From contig NC_053037.3 of NCBI RefSeq assembly GCF_002575655.3, forward strand, positions 249,025,135 through 249,089,134: 64,000 bases of DNA, in the 5' to 3' direction. This document shows positions 21,007-34,000 of the stretch, in pieces. Source of the DNA: Aegilops tauschii subsp. strangulata. Taxonomy: Eukaryota; Streptophyta; Magnoliopsida; Poales; Poaceae. Each line of letters begins with the position of its first letter. Position 1 is the stretch's first letter. The notes beneath the pieces were generated by a model. It was not told where the DNA came from and made no database searches. It saw nothing but the letters and a program-made list of their open reading frames with translations. The position numbers and the translations under genes were made by a program.

Positions 21007-21868
21007 TGATGAGGACATGACTACCTTGGATACGACCAGAAATATTGCATACATGCATATTTGTGAGGTCTATGGGACATTTGTACAATACACATATGAA
21101 GATAAAGGAAAAAGAGATGTTTTGGTGCTGTTCAAAAAGTCCTCTCCCGTCACTTTTGGGCCAAGAGAAGATAGAGTCCGAGTCTCTCACATTCTGGACT
21201 CAGATTCGGACTGCACAGTCATACCTGACTCAAAACGTCAAGATCTCTTTCATCCGGACTCCGAATTGGGTGATTCTTTTTTTGTTGGAAAGTAGATTTC
21301 GTGCTCTTTCCAAACCAATTGGATTCACCTTCAAATTCATCTGGAGAGTTGAGATATTTACGAAATAATCTGAGGCTGTAGCAAAATCCGAGTCAAACTA
21401 CAAGTACAAAGGTGTTGCATCACCTCCACTTGGGCCCATGGGCCTTGTACGACCTAGGGTTAGTTTTAGGCTGACTTGGGGCATCCTCCCACCTCCTTGG
21501 CCGTCACCCCTTGTTACTATATAAGTATATCAATCTAGTAGCGTTTTGCTTGGGACTTATTTAGTTAAAAGTTAGCCAACGCAACTTCATGTACTTCGTT
21601 TGTGTCCAACGACCAGACCAAGACCACTTTCGGATGCCCACCATGATCAATACTTCACCCATATTCACAATATTTAGATTGATTTATTATATTCTTGCTT
21701 GTTCTTCGATTTCTTGCAGGAATAGACCTTCGTGGTCAGGTTGATCGTGCTCCGGCGTGGTCAATAACCTCTCGGAGTTGGTTTAGCAATTGCTAAGGTG
21801 TAACGTCATGCACGTTTGTAGTCGGATCGTCAAAGTCGTCTCCACCAAATTGATAGTTATCATCTCAT
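21007..21868 (+). repeat. 3' LTR of element A, 3' end deleted
   Basis: 862 bp. Compared with 17331-18220 it stops after CATCTCAT and lacks the last 30 bp, being joined directly to Copia gag. TATA box at 21528-21535. Confidence 0.9.
21017..21295 (+). CDS. LTR-encoded ORF, element A 3' LTR
   Basis: Same frame and length as 17341-17619: begins MTTLDTTRNIAYMHICEVYG, ends FFVGK and TAG at 21293. In this LTR it follows in phase the QEGEDDED codons of the polypurine region, as the pol C-terminus does in element B. It has no intron at the CE/VYG junction, unlike element C. Confidence 0.55.
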   Translation: MTTLDTTRNIAYMHICEVYGTFVQYTYEDKGKRDVLVLFKKSSPVTFGPREDRVRVSHILDSDSDCTVIPDSKRQDLFHPDSELGDSFFVGK

Positions 21869-22161
21869 GGTGCGGGCGGGCGGCAGGGGTGGCACCATGG
21901 TCAAGGCAAGGACGTCAGGCTGGTGGTGAGGCGCCGGAAGAGCCAGGTAGGCGCCGAACTGCTGGGGCAGCGGCAAGATGAGCATGGTGCTGCGTCGGTC
22001 GTGGACCGAGGATGCCAGGTGCCCGCGCGTGGTACTGGCATCGAGTACGCATGGACAACACCACTCCAGGGGTTGTGCCCGAAGGCCCACGGTGGGCTGG
22101 GCAGCTGCTACTATAGGCCGACCTGAGGCGCCCCTCCTGGGTTGGCCCCGTGCTGCTGGCC
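21869..22161 (-). pseudogene. Copia gag C-terminal fragment
   Basis: Minus-strand frames hold GVVLSMRTRCQYHARAPG and a Gly/Gln/Pro-rich stretch typical of the end of Copia gag upstream of protease. At the TGGCC duplication (22157-22161) the frame continues in 35448 onward, across the solo LTR and element D. Frameshifts are present. Confidence 0.7.
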
Positions 22162-25100
22162 TGTGGCACCCCTTTCCGCATGGAGCAGGGGGCCTTTGCA
22201 CGTCAGCCCAGGATAACACCTGACACACGACAGGTACATGATACAACATTCCAGGTACAAAAAAATTCATCAATTACATGACATAGAGCATTACATCATT
22301 GATGAAAACAATGACTGGCATAGCTCTAAGGCTATCTAAATGGCGGCGGAAGTCTTGGTTTGGCGGCTCGACGACTCTGGCTGGGTTCCACAACTCACAA
22401 GACTGACAAGGTTACGATCTAGCGCGACAAGTCTTCTCTTGCAATCTGGCCACGTGCAAGGCCAGGTGAGTACTTTGAATGTACTCGCAAGACAACCAAA
22501 TACATAGCATCCAAACAAGCATATGACAAAGCAAGTACCATGCGCATGCAAGAATTTACCTCATAACAACAACTAAGCATGGCATGAAATTAACAAGGAA
22601 CATGGATCAAGCTAAGCATTGACATATCATAGCATATCATGGCAACAGCATGACATGGCATATCATAGCATTTCATCACATAGCATGGCATGGCATAGAT
22701 GTATCTATAAGGCATGGATAGATGCATGAAACTATGCTGGAAAGTAAACTACCAGTTACCTCCCGCGGAGAATGAAAGCGGTATACTGTTCATCAATCAC
22801 TTACTCTGCCACTGCCCCTCTGGGCCAACTCATGACTCACCTAGATCTCATCTCGTGATCATGCTCGAAACAACTCCGTGACATCACAGTCTTTATAGCA
22901 CATTCTGTATCACATATTCATTATATTAGATTTGTCCTCCATTTCGACCAAGACCCGATAGTGTGACCTAGTACAAACTGTGACCATATCCGAGGACGCG
23001 GCTATCGATAGTTTATACACTCTGCAGAGGTTAGCACAATGTACCCACACCACAGAACCCATGGCCTCGTGCTCCCATTCGGGTGGACCAACGGCTTGCA
23101 TGACACTCTCCCGGCCACTCCTACCATCTCCCCTTTGGGCTATGTCATGGCTGGCCTCGATGCCACTCTGGATATCCAACGGCAACCGTCGTGGCAAAAC
23201 AAAACGGTCCCAAACGGGGACATGAGCTCAATACCAAACACGGGCACACAAGGTTATTGCCGCCTACCAGGCCAGGGTAGCGCGCGCACATAACCTTCCA
23301 TAGTGGGAGGCACCGGCGAGAGGCATGACAATAGACCGCATTAAATCCTCCCCATAAAGGCAAATGTGGTTGTGCTGGAAAAGCTCGGTTCGATGGCACT
23401 ATGACTTGATCCCATCGATGACGGAGGAGGTTTGTTATTATTAAGTCATATTATTATCCTCTCCAACATCATCAACATTATGAGCATGATTAACATGAAT
23501 GCATCAACGAGCATGTAACATACAAACGCATTAACGATCATATAATACCGAGCTTCTTAAGTGAACAATTATGACATATGAGGCAAGGCAATACATGGCA
23601 CAATCATATCAACAATGTAACAAAATCACACTAACATTGGTAACCATGGCATGAGATTAAAGCAAAGTATCAACAATGATATTATCAACAACAATGTTCT
23701 AACTACCATGGAAAAATATATCATGAAGTAAAGGCATGACATGGCAAAAAATATCAACATATAGCATAGCTGATATATATACATACAGAAACATGATAAG
23801 AATATAACGCAGGTACACACACAGGGTGCAAGCAAAGTCAACATGCAAGTCTGGGGCTCATGATAAGAGGTTGGCTTGCCTGGGGGACGATAATACTCCG
23901 GGAAGAAGTGCGATCACCTCGCGGAATAATTTGCCAAAAAAGGATTCCCTCTAAGAGGGGCTGGATATAGGGCAAGGGTAAAATGAGTATTTCCAAAATG
24001 TGTAAACATCATGAAAATGATACTATTGGAAAGGACTCCATGAACAGAGAACATGGGCGCTGGAATCACCTCAATCGGAGTTACGGGCGCGGAGTTATGG
24101 ACGTTCGTTCGTTAGGTAGAAAACAAACAGAAAACCGTTCATTTCTGCCCTTAACGGGCTAACATTCACAATCTAACTGGTTCGGCCAGCGGGCTGGGCT
24201 GAAGGCGTATTTCCGGAAATACATTTCTGTGCAGGGAACGCGTGCTTCAGCTCGAAGCCGCGACAGGGTACGTCTTCGCCTTGGGAAAGCGCACTTCGCC
24301 GAATGCGTCTCCAATTAATCCAGTCAGCGGGTAGGCCTGGTCAGCGCCGAGGGACTGATGAGCGAGCCTGCTACATCTCCTTCTCTCTCCTCCCGGTCCT
24401 CTTCTTCCTCCCGACGCAGAACAGAGGAGAGCTGCTGCCGCCGGTGCTGTCGTCGACTGGGGGCACGAGTGAGCTCGCCAGCGACGGATCTGGAACGGGC
24501 ACTCCTCGCGGAACGGGCACTCCTCGCCGCGTTCGGGGGTGGCTGCGGTGTCGCTCGGGGCGGCCTGCAGCGTCGCCGCCATGGAGGACCACGGCGGCCG
24601 AAAAGCTTCAGCGGGGAGTCACGCTGGCCGGGCTCCCTCGCCAGAGTTGGGGGTGGCGGCGGTCTTCGGGCTCCAGGGAGGTCGCGAACACCGAAGAAAC
24701 GGAGGGGGGCGAGGGACTAGAATGGCCGTGGGGACCGACGGCGACTGCACGGGCAATGGAGGGGACAGGAGGAGCTCCGAGGCGAGGGGGAGAACTGCGG
24801 GGGGCTGGGGAGGGGTTGTGGACTGCGAGGGAGCTCGGGGCACGCCTAAATAGGTGCAGGGGAAGACTCGAGAAGGGCGGGAGAGGTGGCACGCGGTGCG
24901 GCAATGTGTCCACGCTCCGGCGACAGACGCGGGGTCGGCAGGCGCGGCCAAAGGCGACGCGACGAGGGGGGCAGGGGAGCAGACGCTGACCTGACGATCG
25001 CCAGAGGGAAGGGACGGCTCGGGGAGGAAGGAACCAAAGGAAAGAGGAGGCCAGGAAGAAGGCGACGGTGGTCACGGGCGTGCAGTGCTGCTGCGGTGAC

Positions 25101-26573
25101 TGCCACGGCGTGGAGAGGGAGAAATCGGAGGGGGAAAGCTCTGGAGAGGGTATACGCGGACGCAGGGGAGCCGCTGGACATGACTGGACGAGCCAGAGCT
25201 GGACGGAGCAGGCGTGCCGAGGAGAACAGTACGCAGACCATCGTTTTGGCCGGCTCTACTCGTGATCACCACGGCCAAAGCTGGTCCTGGTGTCTTCCTG
25301 GATGCTAAGTCATGTCCACAGGACGTCTCACTGCTCAAATAGATGAGATATGAGGCTGGAATCAACTCGAAGGCTCTGGGGTGGGCAAAACTTGCAAAAA
25401 CAAGTTCCAACAGCCAACTGTTTGATAGAAATATTGGGCAGTGCAGAGCTCCATTTGGCTTGGGATTTGGGTGAGTGTGGTCATCTACTAAGGTGACCAG
25501 TGTGCTAAAATATCAGCCCAAAAAGATGAGGCTATCTGGTACTTGCTGTGCAAAATGCCCAACTAGCCAGAACTGGAAATGAGGATGCTGGAAAAAAATG
25601 GATAAGTAGAATGAGCTGAGTTTTGGTGGAGGGTGATGATATAATCATGAGAGACCGCCGGAAAAGTTTCAGCTCATTTTGATCATCCATGAAGGTACTT
25701 CCTTCACACACAAGCAATCTGAACAGAAACTTGAGAAAATGGTAGGGGAAGATTGGATACATGGATTGAGCTGAATTTTGGTTTGAAGTAGTGATTTATC
25801 AATATTAACCACCCTGCAAAATTACAATTCAAAAAGATCAAGGGGTCAAGCATTTCCTTTGCAAAAATTCCAGACAGGGCAGAAACTTGCATTGGATCAT
25901 GTGCTCAAATTATGAGCTGTGAAGCATGGGTTTGGATGGAAATTGTGAAGATATATCAAGGACAAGCTCCACAAATTATTTGGGAATTTTCCTTGCTACC
26001 AAAATGGTAGTTCCTTTGGAAAGTGGCAGAAATGCAATATTGGCTTAAAATAGGAAAATGCAATTTCCCTTATTTAACTATGGCCAATATTTTTATGAGA
26101 GCTCAATATGGGCTCAAATAATATCTCCACAAGTGTTCAGAAGCTTTGGAGACAGATAGATATTTTCCTGGATTTAATTCCTTTAAACAACAGAAAAAGG
26201 AATTAATTTGTAATGAAAAATATTGCAAATGACTTGGCAATATTTTTGCATATACAAGGTTATGGGTGTAGGAGGATCTCTGGGAGTATCTGGAGGATCA
26301 ACAAATCAAAGGAAATGAGGGCTCCTTTGTAATCACAAAGGCAAGATTTGAAATTCCAAATATTCGAATTAGAATTTGGATGGGATTTGATGGAGTTTGA
26401 GATGGTGCAAATGTGGTCCTGCCCAACACCAAAGGCAGAGGCAAGGTTTTGAAAGGTTGAATGTTGCCTGGATTCTCAGAATCATCCGGCAAACTCCGGA
26501 GAAAGATTTTGAAAAGAATGCTAGGAAGGAATAACAGCGCAAAAATTGATAACCCAATTTTTGGGCTGTTACA
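22162..26573 (-). mobile_element. Solo LTR of a large Gypsy element, 4.4 kb
   Basis: The unit starts TGTGGCACCCC and ends GCTGTTACA, with perfect TGGCC duplications at 22157-22161 and 26574-26578. On the minus strand it starts TGTAACAGCCC, as several Triticeae Gypsy LTRs do. No gag, pol, primer site or polypurine tract lies inside, so it is a solo LTR produced by LTR-LTR recombination rather than a whole element. A CATAGCATGG-rich low-complexity region covers about 22570-22740. A GC-rich block covers 24240-25260, with a TATA-like site on the minus strand near 24845. Overlapping ORFs in the GC-rich block occur on both strands and are probably chance. Confidence 0.82.
24240..25260. other. GC-rich block inside the solo LTR
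   Basis: Long ORFs occur on both strands here (for example 24303-24989 plus and 24608-25075 minus), encoding Arg/Gly-rich or Ser/Pro-rich chains without a domain. GC-richness removes stop codons, so I do not treat these as genes. The minus-strand stretch downstream of CACCTATTTAGGCG (near 24845) could be the transcribed R/U5 leader of the LTR. Confidence 0.5.
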
Positions 26574-26582
26574 TGGCCCTTA

Positions 26583-27561
26583 TGACGCAGAGCATCCTAC
26601 GGTCATCCCCATGGACCTACCTTCGTCTCCCAAGACATCACATGGACCGATTACACGAGCTCGTGCAAGGGCTATCGAGAACGAGGTTAACTCTCTCCTT
26701 GTTGAATTCCCCTTTGACCCACTTGAGACATGGCTACTACCTCAAACGGAGATGCTTTGTGTGCTTAGGTACCAAGGAATCAACCAAGGAGAAGGAATGG
26801 TGCAAGATGGGCACCGAGAGCATGGAGAGGGATTTTCCCAACACACAGATAGAGTTACAACCGACCAACCACCACCCAACTACCGGTCGACCGGTACAAC
26901 CGCCCAACTACCGCCCAACTACGGGTCCAGCTTCTGTGATCGAGCGGTGCAAGGCCGGTACCGCCCCGTTTTGTCCCCGTAACAGCCGTAAGACCGGTAC
27001 AACCGGTCCAACTTCTGGTACAACCGCTAATCACGCTTGCGAACACCTCCAGGAACCAGTAAAAGTGCTCCCAGCGGTACAACCGCCCCCATGACCGATA
27101 CTACCACCCTACCTGCGCGCAGTAAAAGGGGTTTCCACCCATGTATCCCCAACTTACCCCTTGGACTATAAGTACTCATCTCCTAGCTCTGAATTAGGGT
27201 CAGCAAAGGATTAGCTCATTTGAGAGATAGAGCTTTGCTCATCCACTTGATACCTTCTCCATAGGAGATCATGACCTCTACGGAGAAGATCCCCTAAGTG
27301 GATTCAAGACCCCTCAGGAGAAGACCCCCTCAAGGCCTCCTCGCGGAGATGAACTAGTTACCTTTTGTATCGTCCTTTGTTGCGTTTGCATCATGTATCA
27401 CTCGTATTGTTCATGGATCTAGCACATGTGTGACCATTTCTTGTTGATTTGAGTGATTCCTCTCGTTTCCCCTCGTGTTTTCCCCTTGTGTTCTTCGTGT
27501 TCTTCGCGGGATCCCCTCCGTTTCATGAAAGATCGGGCGTCTAGGGTTCTACCCTACATCA
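26583..27561 (+). repeat. 5' LTR of element D
   Basis: 979 bp, TGACGCAGAG to CCCTACATCA. It holds several copies of a 13-bp dyad of the type SCGGTACAACCGS (26891, 26994, 27015, 27074) and a TATA box at 27167. Confidence 0.9.
27166..27172 (+). promoter_or_regulatory. TATA box, element D 5' LTR
   Basis: ctataag in the context ttggactataagtac; the 3' LTR has tataaat at 35054. Confidence 0.55.
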
Positions 27562-27564
27562 TCT

Positions 27565-27578
27565 TGGTATCATGAGCC
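27565..27578 (+). promoter_or_regulatory. Primer binding site, tRNA-Met type (element D)
   Basis: tggtatcatgagcc, three bases after the LTR; it fits tRNA-Met if one inserted T is allowed. Confidence 0.65.
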
Positions 27579-29409
27579 TAGGTTGATCACGAATTTGCAG
27601 TCCCTGCCCCTTGTTTTCTAGCCTAATTTTGTTGATTTCGTCCTAAATTCGAAAATCCCCACCAAAAATAGCCCCATTTTTTGTGATTTGTTGGTTTGAT
27701 GAGATTTTGTTAGATTTGATCCATTAATTTGTTGTGTTTAAAGTTGATCTAGCATCTCCACAAGTTTCCCCACTTTCTATCCATGAAATTAGTCAAATTT
27801 TGCCCCCGGAATCATCCATTTCCGCCCCAAGTCCATCCCGTACTCAGATCTCAAAATTTTCCCGACAAAAGCGGTACAACCGGGCCCCGAGGCGGTACAA
27901 CGGCTCCCCCATCCCCTGATACTTCGGCCAGCCCAAAACTGGAACCCCAGGATGCTCCAGGAGCAGTACAACCGCCCTCGCAAGCGGTACAACCACCCCT
28001 CCCAGTTTCAGCCTCGGCTGATTGACAGTTTTGACCATAACTAATTCATCTGAACTTGGATTTTGACGTTCTTTATCTCGTTTTGAAGCTATTGACATCC
28101 CCCATCCCACAAAAATACTTCCAATATCATTTGACTCCATCAAAGTTTTGGAACTTTGGCATCTTTGCCTAGGGCCTTCACCACATCATCCACTATACCA
28201 CCACCGACTTCCGCAACTTAACACATTTTGATTCCCGTAGCATTTGTGGTTGTTTGAGTTGTGATTTGAGTCTCATAAGGTGTTTCAACTACTTAGGGAT
28301 GGGTGCTTCTTCGTCAACCACCACCACCACTTCCGCATTGTCAACTTCGCAACCACCACCGCATTCCGCTACCACCATTTGACTTTGGTTTTGAGAATTT
28401 GAGTTGTGGTTCATCGTTTCCTATGGTGTTTCGGCTAACTAGGAACGGTTCGACATCGACATCACCGTCGCTCATTTTTCGACACGGACTCGTCATCGAT
28501 AACAACCTCTTCACAATTTTGACACCATCGACCATAAGCAAGGACGGTAACTTCGATGACACCTTTGTGTACTCCTTGACATTGCATTGTTAACCCCATA
28601 GCCACTTTTGCATACCTTTCCTATCAAGACTAGCCTTTGAGTATTGCCGGCAACGTTACTTGTGCACATTAGTGGTCATTGCATATATCACATCATATTG
28701 GTATACATACCTTGGTATCATCTCTTGTGTCACAAGGTTGTCATCGCATATATAATTGCTATCTTAGTTCATGAAGTTTTGCATAAGAGGCCAAGAAAGA
28801 GCTCGGAAGAGAAAGAGCCAAACAAGCTTTTAAGCAAAAGGAAAAGATAAGCAAAGAGCTTTTAAGCAAGAACCTTAGCATCATACTACATTAAGATTGT
28901 CATACTCGATCATCTTGGATCATATCACTGGAACACCATACATATAGCATACTTGGGATAGAAGTCGTGGCATTTTGCTTAGTAGGTTGTGCACAAGTCT
29001 CGTATCGCCTATTGTGTAATCGTGCTAGTGTCTCTCTAGCGTTGTGAAACAAGAGCATTTTCGTGGATTCCACATTTTGGCTCATTCCTTGGTTGCACGA
29101 CCCCATCTATGTATCCGTGTGTGTGTTTCCGTGTCACATATCTTGTTATTGGTCTTGTTGCATTTTTTATTTTGCGAATCCTTTTCAACATCATTGAGTC
29201 TCACTAACAATTGCATAAATTTTGTGCCACCATCCTAACCGAGCCCCACCATAAGCTTTATTTGTGTAGGTGTGAGAGATTGACAAGATACGGTACCAAT
29301 TGTGCTATTTCCTTGCTACACTATTGAGTGATCATTGATCCATTCTCAACATCGGTCAAGGTACATTTGGTATAGTTCTTTTCTTCTTCCACTCACATAT
29401 TTGCTTGGA
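27579..29409 (+). other. 5' leader of element D
   Basis: About 1.8 kb without credible ORFs. The 13-bp GGTACAACC dyad recurs at 27871, 27892, 27963 and 27984. A CCACCACCA-rich stretch lies near 28315-28380. It ends at the gag ATG. Confidence 0.6.
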
Positions 29410-29412
29410 ATG

Positions 29413-31023
29413 ATGGATAGGCCAGCTACTTCTACCAACCCACTCTTCGGCACACAAAGAGCATTGCATCAAGAACAACAAGCATTGAGTGACCGCATCG
29501 ACAATCTTGCCACCGACTTGTGACATTCCAAGCAACATACAAGAGACTACTTCGACAACAAGCTCGGCGAACAAAAACAAGAGAGCAATGCAAGAATGGA
29601 TGAGATTCGTGCCTTGTTGGTCAACCGCTCTTCTACCACTTCGTCAAATTCAAGACGTAGCCGCTCGAGTCGACACTCCGACGACACCATCTCCGGCTCA
29701 AGTACACCGACATCGAACACTCTTCGACAAGCCGCGCGCCAAGACCGTCAAGCACCACAATCCTCTACACGACAACGATCCTCGAGAGCAACTCCTAGCG
29801 CAAGAACATCGACATCGCCAAATCAAGCTACCTTTGTGCAAGCACAAGAACGGCAACGCCTACGCCAACAAGAGGAAGAGCGAGCACGCCAACACCAAGA
29901 CGAGCAAGACGCCGAAGCTCTCCGTCAACAACAACAACGACGAGAAGCTCAAGCACTTGAGGCGCAACGTGCCCTCCAAGACACAAGTCGTGCCGTTGAC
30001 ACACGTAACCGACATACTCGTGAGCAAGACGAAGCACTTCGCGACGAAGTTCAAGAAAGGAACTATCAAGCACAATTGCACCGAGAAGTTCCACAAGCTC
30101 GACAAGAACCTCAAGTTCTCCATGAGGAACAAGACAATGGAAATCCTCCACGCCAAGAGCAAGTTGAGGGAGACAATCCTCCTCGTCTTGGACGTCATCA
30201 CCCTCGACCCCAACATAATGAAGAGCAACGCTACGGCAAACTCAAGTTCACCATGCCCAAGTTCACCGGAAGCAATGATCCCGAAGAGTACCTTTCATGG
30301 GCATTGAAGGTCGACAAGATCTTTCGTTTGCACAACTATGAGGAAGAGAAGAAGATCGCCATGGCATCCCTTGAGTTCCAAGACTATGTCCTCATTTGGT
30401 GGGAGCAAGTCATTGAGCGCCGTGAGGCAAGAGGTCAACAACCCATCACAACTTGGGCGCAAATGAAGGATGTCATGAGAGCATGCTTTGTGCCAACCTA
30501 CAACAACCGCAACCTCTTCAAGAAATTACAACTCCTCAAGCAAGGAACAAAGAGCGTTGAAGAGTACTACAAGGATGATTCGAGCAAATGTCACGGAAGA
30601 TGATGAGAAAACTATGACTCGTTTCTTGAATGGACTCAATCATTCTATCAAGAAGATAGCTGACTTCCAACCGTACTCCAACCTCATCGAGCTAGTGCAT
30701 CAAGCTACCAAAGCGGAGCGACAAGTGCAAGATGACTTCAAGTATTCCAAGTTCTCTTCCCAGTCTTACGGTTCCTCCTACAATCAAGCTTCAACAACTA
30801 TGACACCTTCTTCCACGACGAAAGCTTCTCCAAGCAACGGCGACAAGTCAAGTTACAAAAAAACTTTACAACCTCAAGTCGTCCTCCTACTACAAGCAAC
30901 TTCAAGTCGAGATCTTCACCATCTACAACTCCACCGGATGAGACCATCAAGACAAGTTCCATCAAATGCTTCACATGTGGCGGCCGAGGCTACAAGTCCT
31001 TCAAGTGTACCAACAAGCACACC
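29413..31023 (+). pseudogene. gag: gag of element D
   Basis: Begins MDRPATSTNPLFGTQ; TGA at 29521-29523 (probably from CGA) interrupts the frame, which continues in phase to 30603. The N-terminal third is a long Gln/Glu/Arg-rich, strongly coiled-coil-like segment (about 29840-30170). The capsid domain follows: FTMPKFTGSNDPEEYLSWAL, WWEQV, CFVPTYNNRNLFKKLQLLKQ. A frameshift near 30575 moves the rest to another frame (TRFLNGLNHSIKK, HQATKAERQVQDDF). The zinc knuckle reads CFTCGGRGYKSFKC, where Tyr occupies the usual His position. Particle protein, not functional here. Confidence 0.83.
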
Positions 31024-34000
31024 ATGATCTTCAACGATGACGGTACATATGACTCCATGAGTGAAGGCGAAATGGAAGCCCTTGAGAATGTGGCTATGCA
31101 CCGACAAGTGAACGAAGATGAAGATGACCAAGTCTTTTGTGACGAAGATTCGAGCCCCGCTCTGGTTGTCTCCAAGGTCTTGACTCTTCAACATCAACAA
31201 GATGAAGACCAAAGATGCCATATCTTCCACACCAAGGCGGGCATCAATGGAAGATCCGTGATGGTCATCATCGATGGAGGAAGTTGCCATAACTTGGCAA
31301 GTGAAGAACTATGCTCCAAGCTCCAATTGGTCAAGATGAAGCACCCTCATCCCTACAAGGTCCAATGGCTTAGCGACTCCGGCACAATTCAAGTGGAACA
31401 CATGGTCCAAGTCTCCTTCAAAATCAGAGCATACGAAGACACTTTGGAGTGTGATGTTGTTCCTATGTCCGTTTGCCACCTCCTACTTGGACGACCATGG
31501 CAATTTGACCGAGGCGTCATCCACAGCGGGCAAACCAATCACTATTGCTTCAAGATGAAAGGGAAGGAGTACGTGCTACGACCTATGTCACCAATCCAAG
31601 TGATCGCCGACAAGCAAGCAACCACATATCATGGAGAGAATAGTGAGAGAGTGAGCCACCCAAAAGGGAGTGAGAGCCACAAGCCCAAAATGAGTGCCTC
31701 CACGATGAGCGACAAGAAAAACTTAATACTATTTGCCACCAAAAGTGAGATGAGAGAGGTGTGTGAGAACCCATCAAGTGTTATGCACTATGTCCTTTTG
31801 TGCAAGGATGAAGTGACAAGGACTAACACCACTCACAATCTACCTTTAGTGTTGTCTTCTCTATTGCAGGAATTCCAAGATGTATTCCCCGATGAGCTAC
31901 CTCCGGGTCTTCCTCCTCCGCGAGGCACCGAACACCGCATCGACCTCATACCCGAAGCACCTCTTCCTAACAAGGCTCCATACCGCGTCAACCCTAAGGA
32001 AACCAAGGAGATCCAACGACAAGTTCAACAACTCATCGACAACAGCCATGTACGAGAAAGCTTGAGCCCATGTGCTGTACCGGTAATCCTTGTTCCCAAG
32101 AAAGACGATACATATAGCATGTGTTCCGATTGTCTTCCTATCATGCTATCACCGTACGCTATAGATATACTATTCCTCGCCTTGATGACATGCTAGACGA
32201 ACTTAGTGGAGCCACAATTTTCTCTAAAATTGATCTTAAAAGTGGCTACTATCAAATACGCATCCAAGAAGGTGGTGAATGGAAAACCGCTTTCAAAACC
32301 ATGTTTGGCTTGTATGAATGGTTGGTCATGCCAATGGGTTTATCCGAAGCACCCGACACCTTTATGCGTGTGATGCATTTTGTTCTTTGCCCTTACATTG
32401 GCGTATTTGTTGTGGTCTATTTTGATGATATTCTTGTCTTTAGCAAATCCCTTAAAGATCATGTCACCCATCTTAGAATCGTTTTACAAACTCTTAGAAA
32501 AGAGCGCCTTCATGCTAATATGGACAAATGCCTTTTTGGTGTTGATAAGCTTGTTTTCTTGGGTTTCATTATGTCTTCTGAGGGTGTTCATGTAGATGAA
32601 TCTAAGATTCAAGCTATTAAAACTTGGCCCCAACCAACAAACTTGCAACAAGTGCATAGTTTTCTTGGCTTAGCCGGATTTTATCATCGATTTGTGAAGG
32701 ATTTTAGCACCACCGCTTTACCTTTACATGCCTTGAGTGAGAAAAATGCACCATTTGTTTGGGGAGGATCTCAAGATACCGCATTCAACGAGCTTAAGAA
32801 TTTTCTTACGCATGCCCCTTTGCTTGCATTACCCAACTTTGATAAACCATTTGAGATACATTGCGATGCTAGTGGTTTGGCATAGGAGGTGTGTTGCTGC
32901 AAGAGAAGCGCCCCATAGCCTACTTTAGTGAAAAACTTTCCGGAGCGCAACTTAAGTACCCCATCTATGACAAAGAGTTATATGCTTTAGTGAGAGTCTT
33001 CCATGTTTTGGAGCATTATCTCCGCCCTCATGAGTTCATTCTTCACACGGATCATGAAACACTTAAGTATCTTAAGGGTCAAACTAAGTTGAACAAGCGT
33101 CATGCTAAGTGGAGTGAATTCATTGAGTCTTTTTCTTATGTCATCAAGTATATTAAAGTCAAAGAGAATGTTGTGGTGGATGCGCTTTCCCGTAGATGCA
33201 TGCTTGTGAACCAACTTAAATTGAATGTCATTGGCTTTGAGCACGTAAAAGACTTATATGCGCATGATCCTACTTTTGCTATCCCTTATACCAAATGTTT
33301 GACGCATACGTTTTGGGAACGCTATTACATCAAGGATGATTATCTTATGAGATCTAACAAACTATGTATCCCCGAGTCTTCTCTCCGTTTGTTACTTTTG
33401 CAAGAGGCTCATGGAGGAGGACTTATGGGCCACTTTGGACGCGACAAGACCTTCATTACGCTCTCCAAGAACTACTTTTGGCCCATTTTGTTCCGCCACG
33501 TCTCCTGCTACACCAACCGATGCTCTACATGCCGCAAAGATAAGTCTAAAGCTCAAGCCCATGGTCTCTATATGCCACTTCCTATTCCATATCACCCATG
33601 GGAAGATATTAGTATGGACTTTGTGCTTGGTTTGCCTAGAACTCGAAATGGCAAAGATTCTGTATTTGTTGTTGTGGACCGTTTCTCTAAGATGGCACAT
33701 TTTATCCCATGCAACAAGATAGACGACGCTTCACATGTTGCAAATCTCTTTTGTAGGGAAATCTTGCGTCTACATGGAGTGCCAAAGACGATTCTTTTGG
33801 ACCGTGACGTCAAGTTCCTAAGCTACTTTTGGAAGACGCTATGCGTCAAGCTCGGAATCAAGCTCTTGTTCTCTTCGGCATACCATCCACAAACCGACGG
33901 CCAAATGGAGGTCACGAACTAGACGCTATCTACTCTCCTGTGTGTGTTGATCTAGAGGAACATCAAGGAGTGGGAGGAGTGTCTACCCATCACCGAGTAC

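Larger units (their letters stand above)
17331..21868 (+). mobile_element. Non-autonomous Gypsy element A (gag only)
   Basis: 5' LTR 17331-18220, tRNA-Met primer site, A-rich leader, gag with a C-terminal extension, polypurine tract, and a 3' LTR (21007-21868) lacking its last 30 bp. No protease, RT or integrase remains, and none seems to have been present, because element C has the same organisation. LTR termini, the part downstream of the TATA box, the primer site and gag type resemble element B, the likely helper. It inserted into the Copia element between protease and gag; the target duplication was lost with the 3' end. Confidence 0.85.

Noticed and set aside
24303..25075. Long overlapping ORFs on both strands in a GC-rich block
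   Set aside because: They lie inside a solo LTR, on both strands, without a domain; GC-richness alone keeps frames open.
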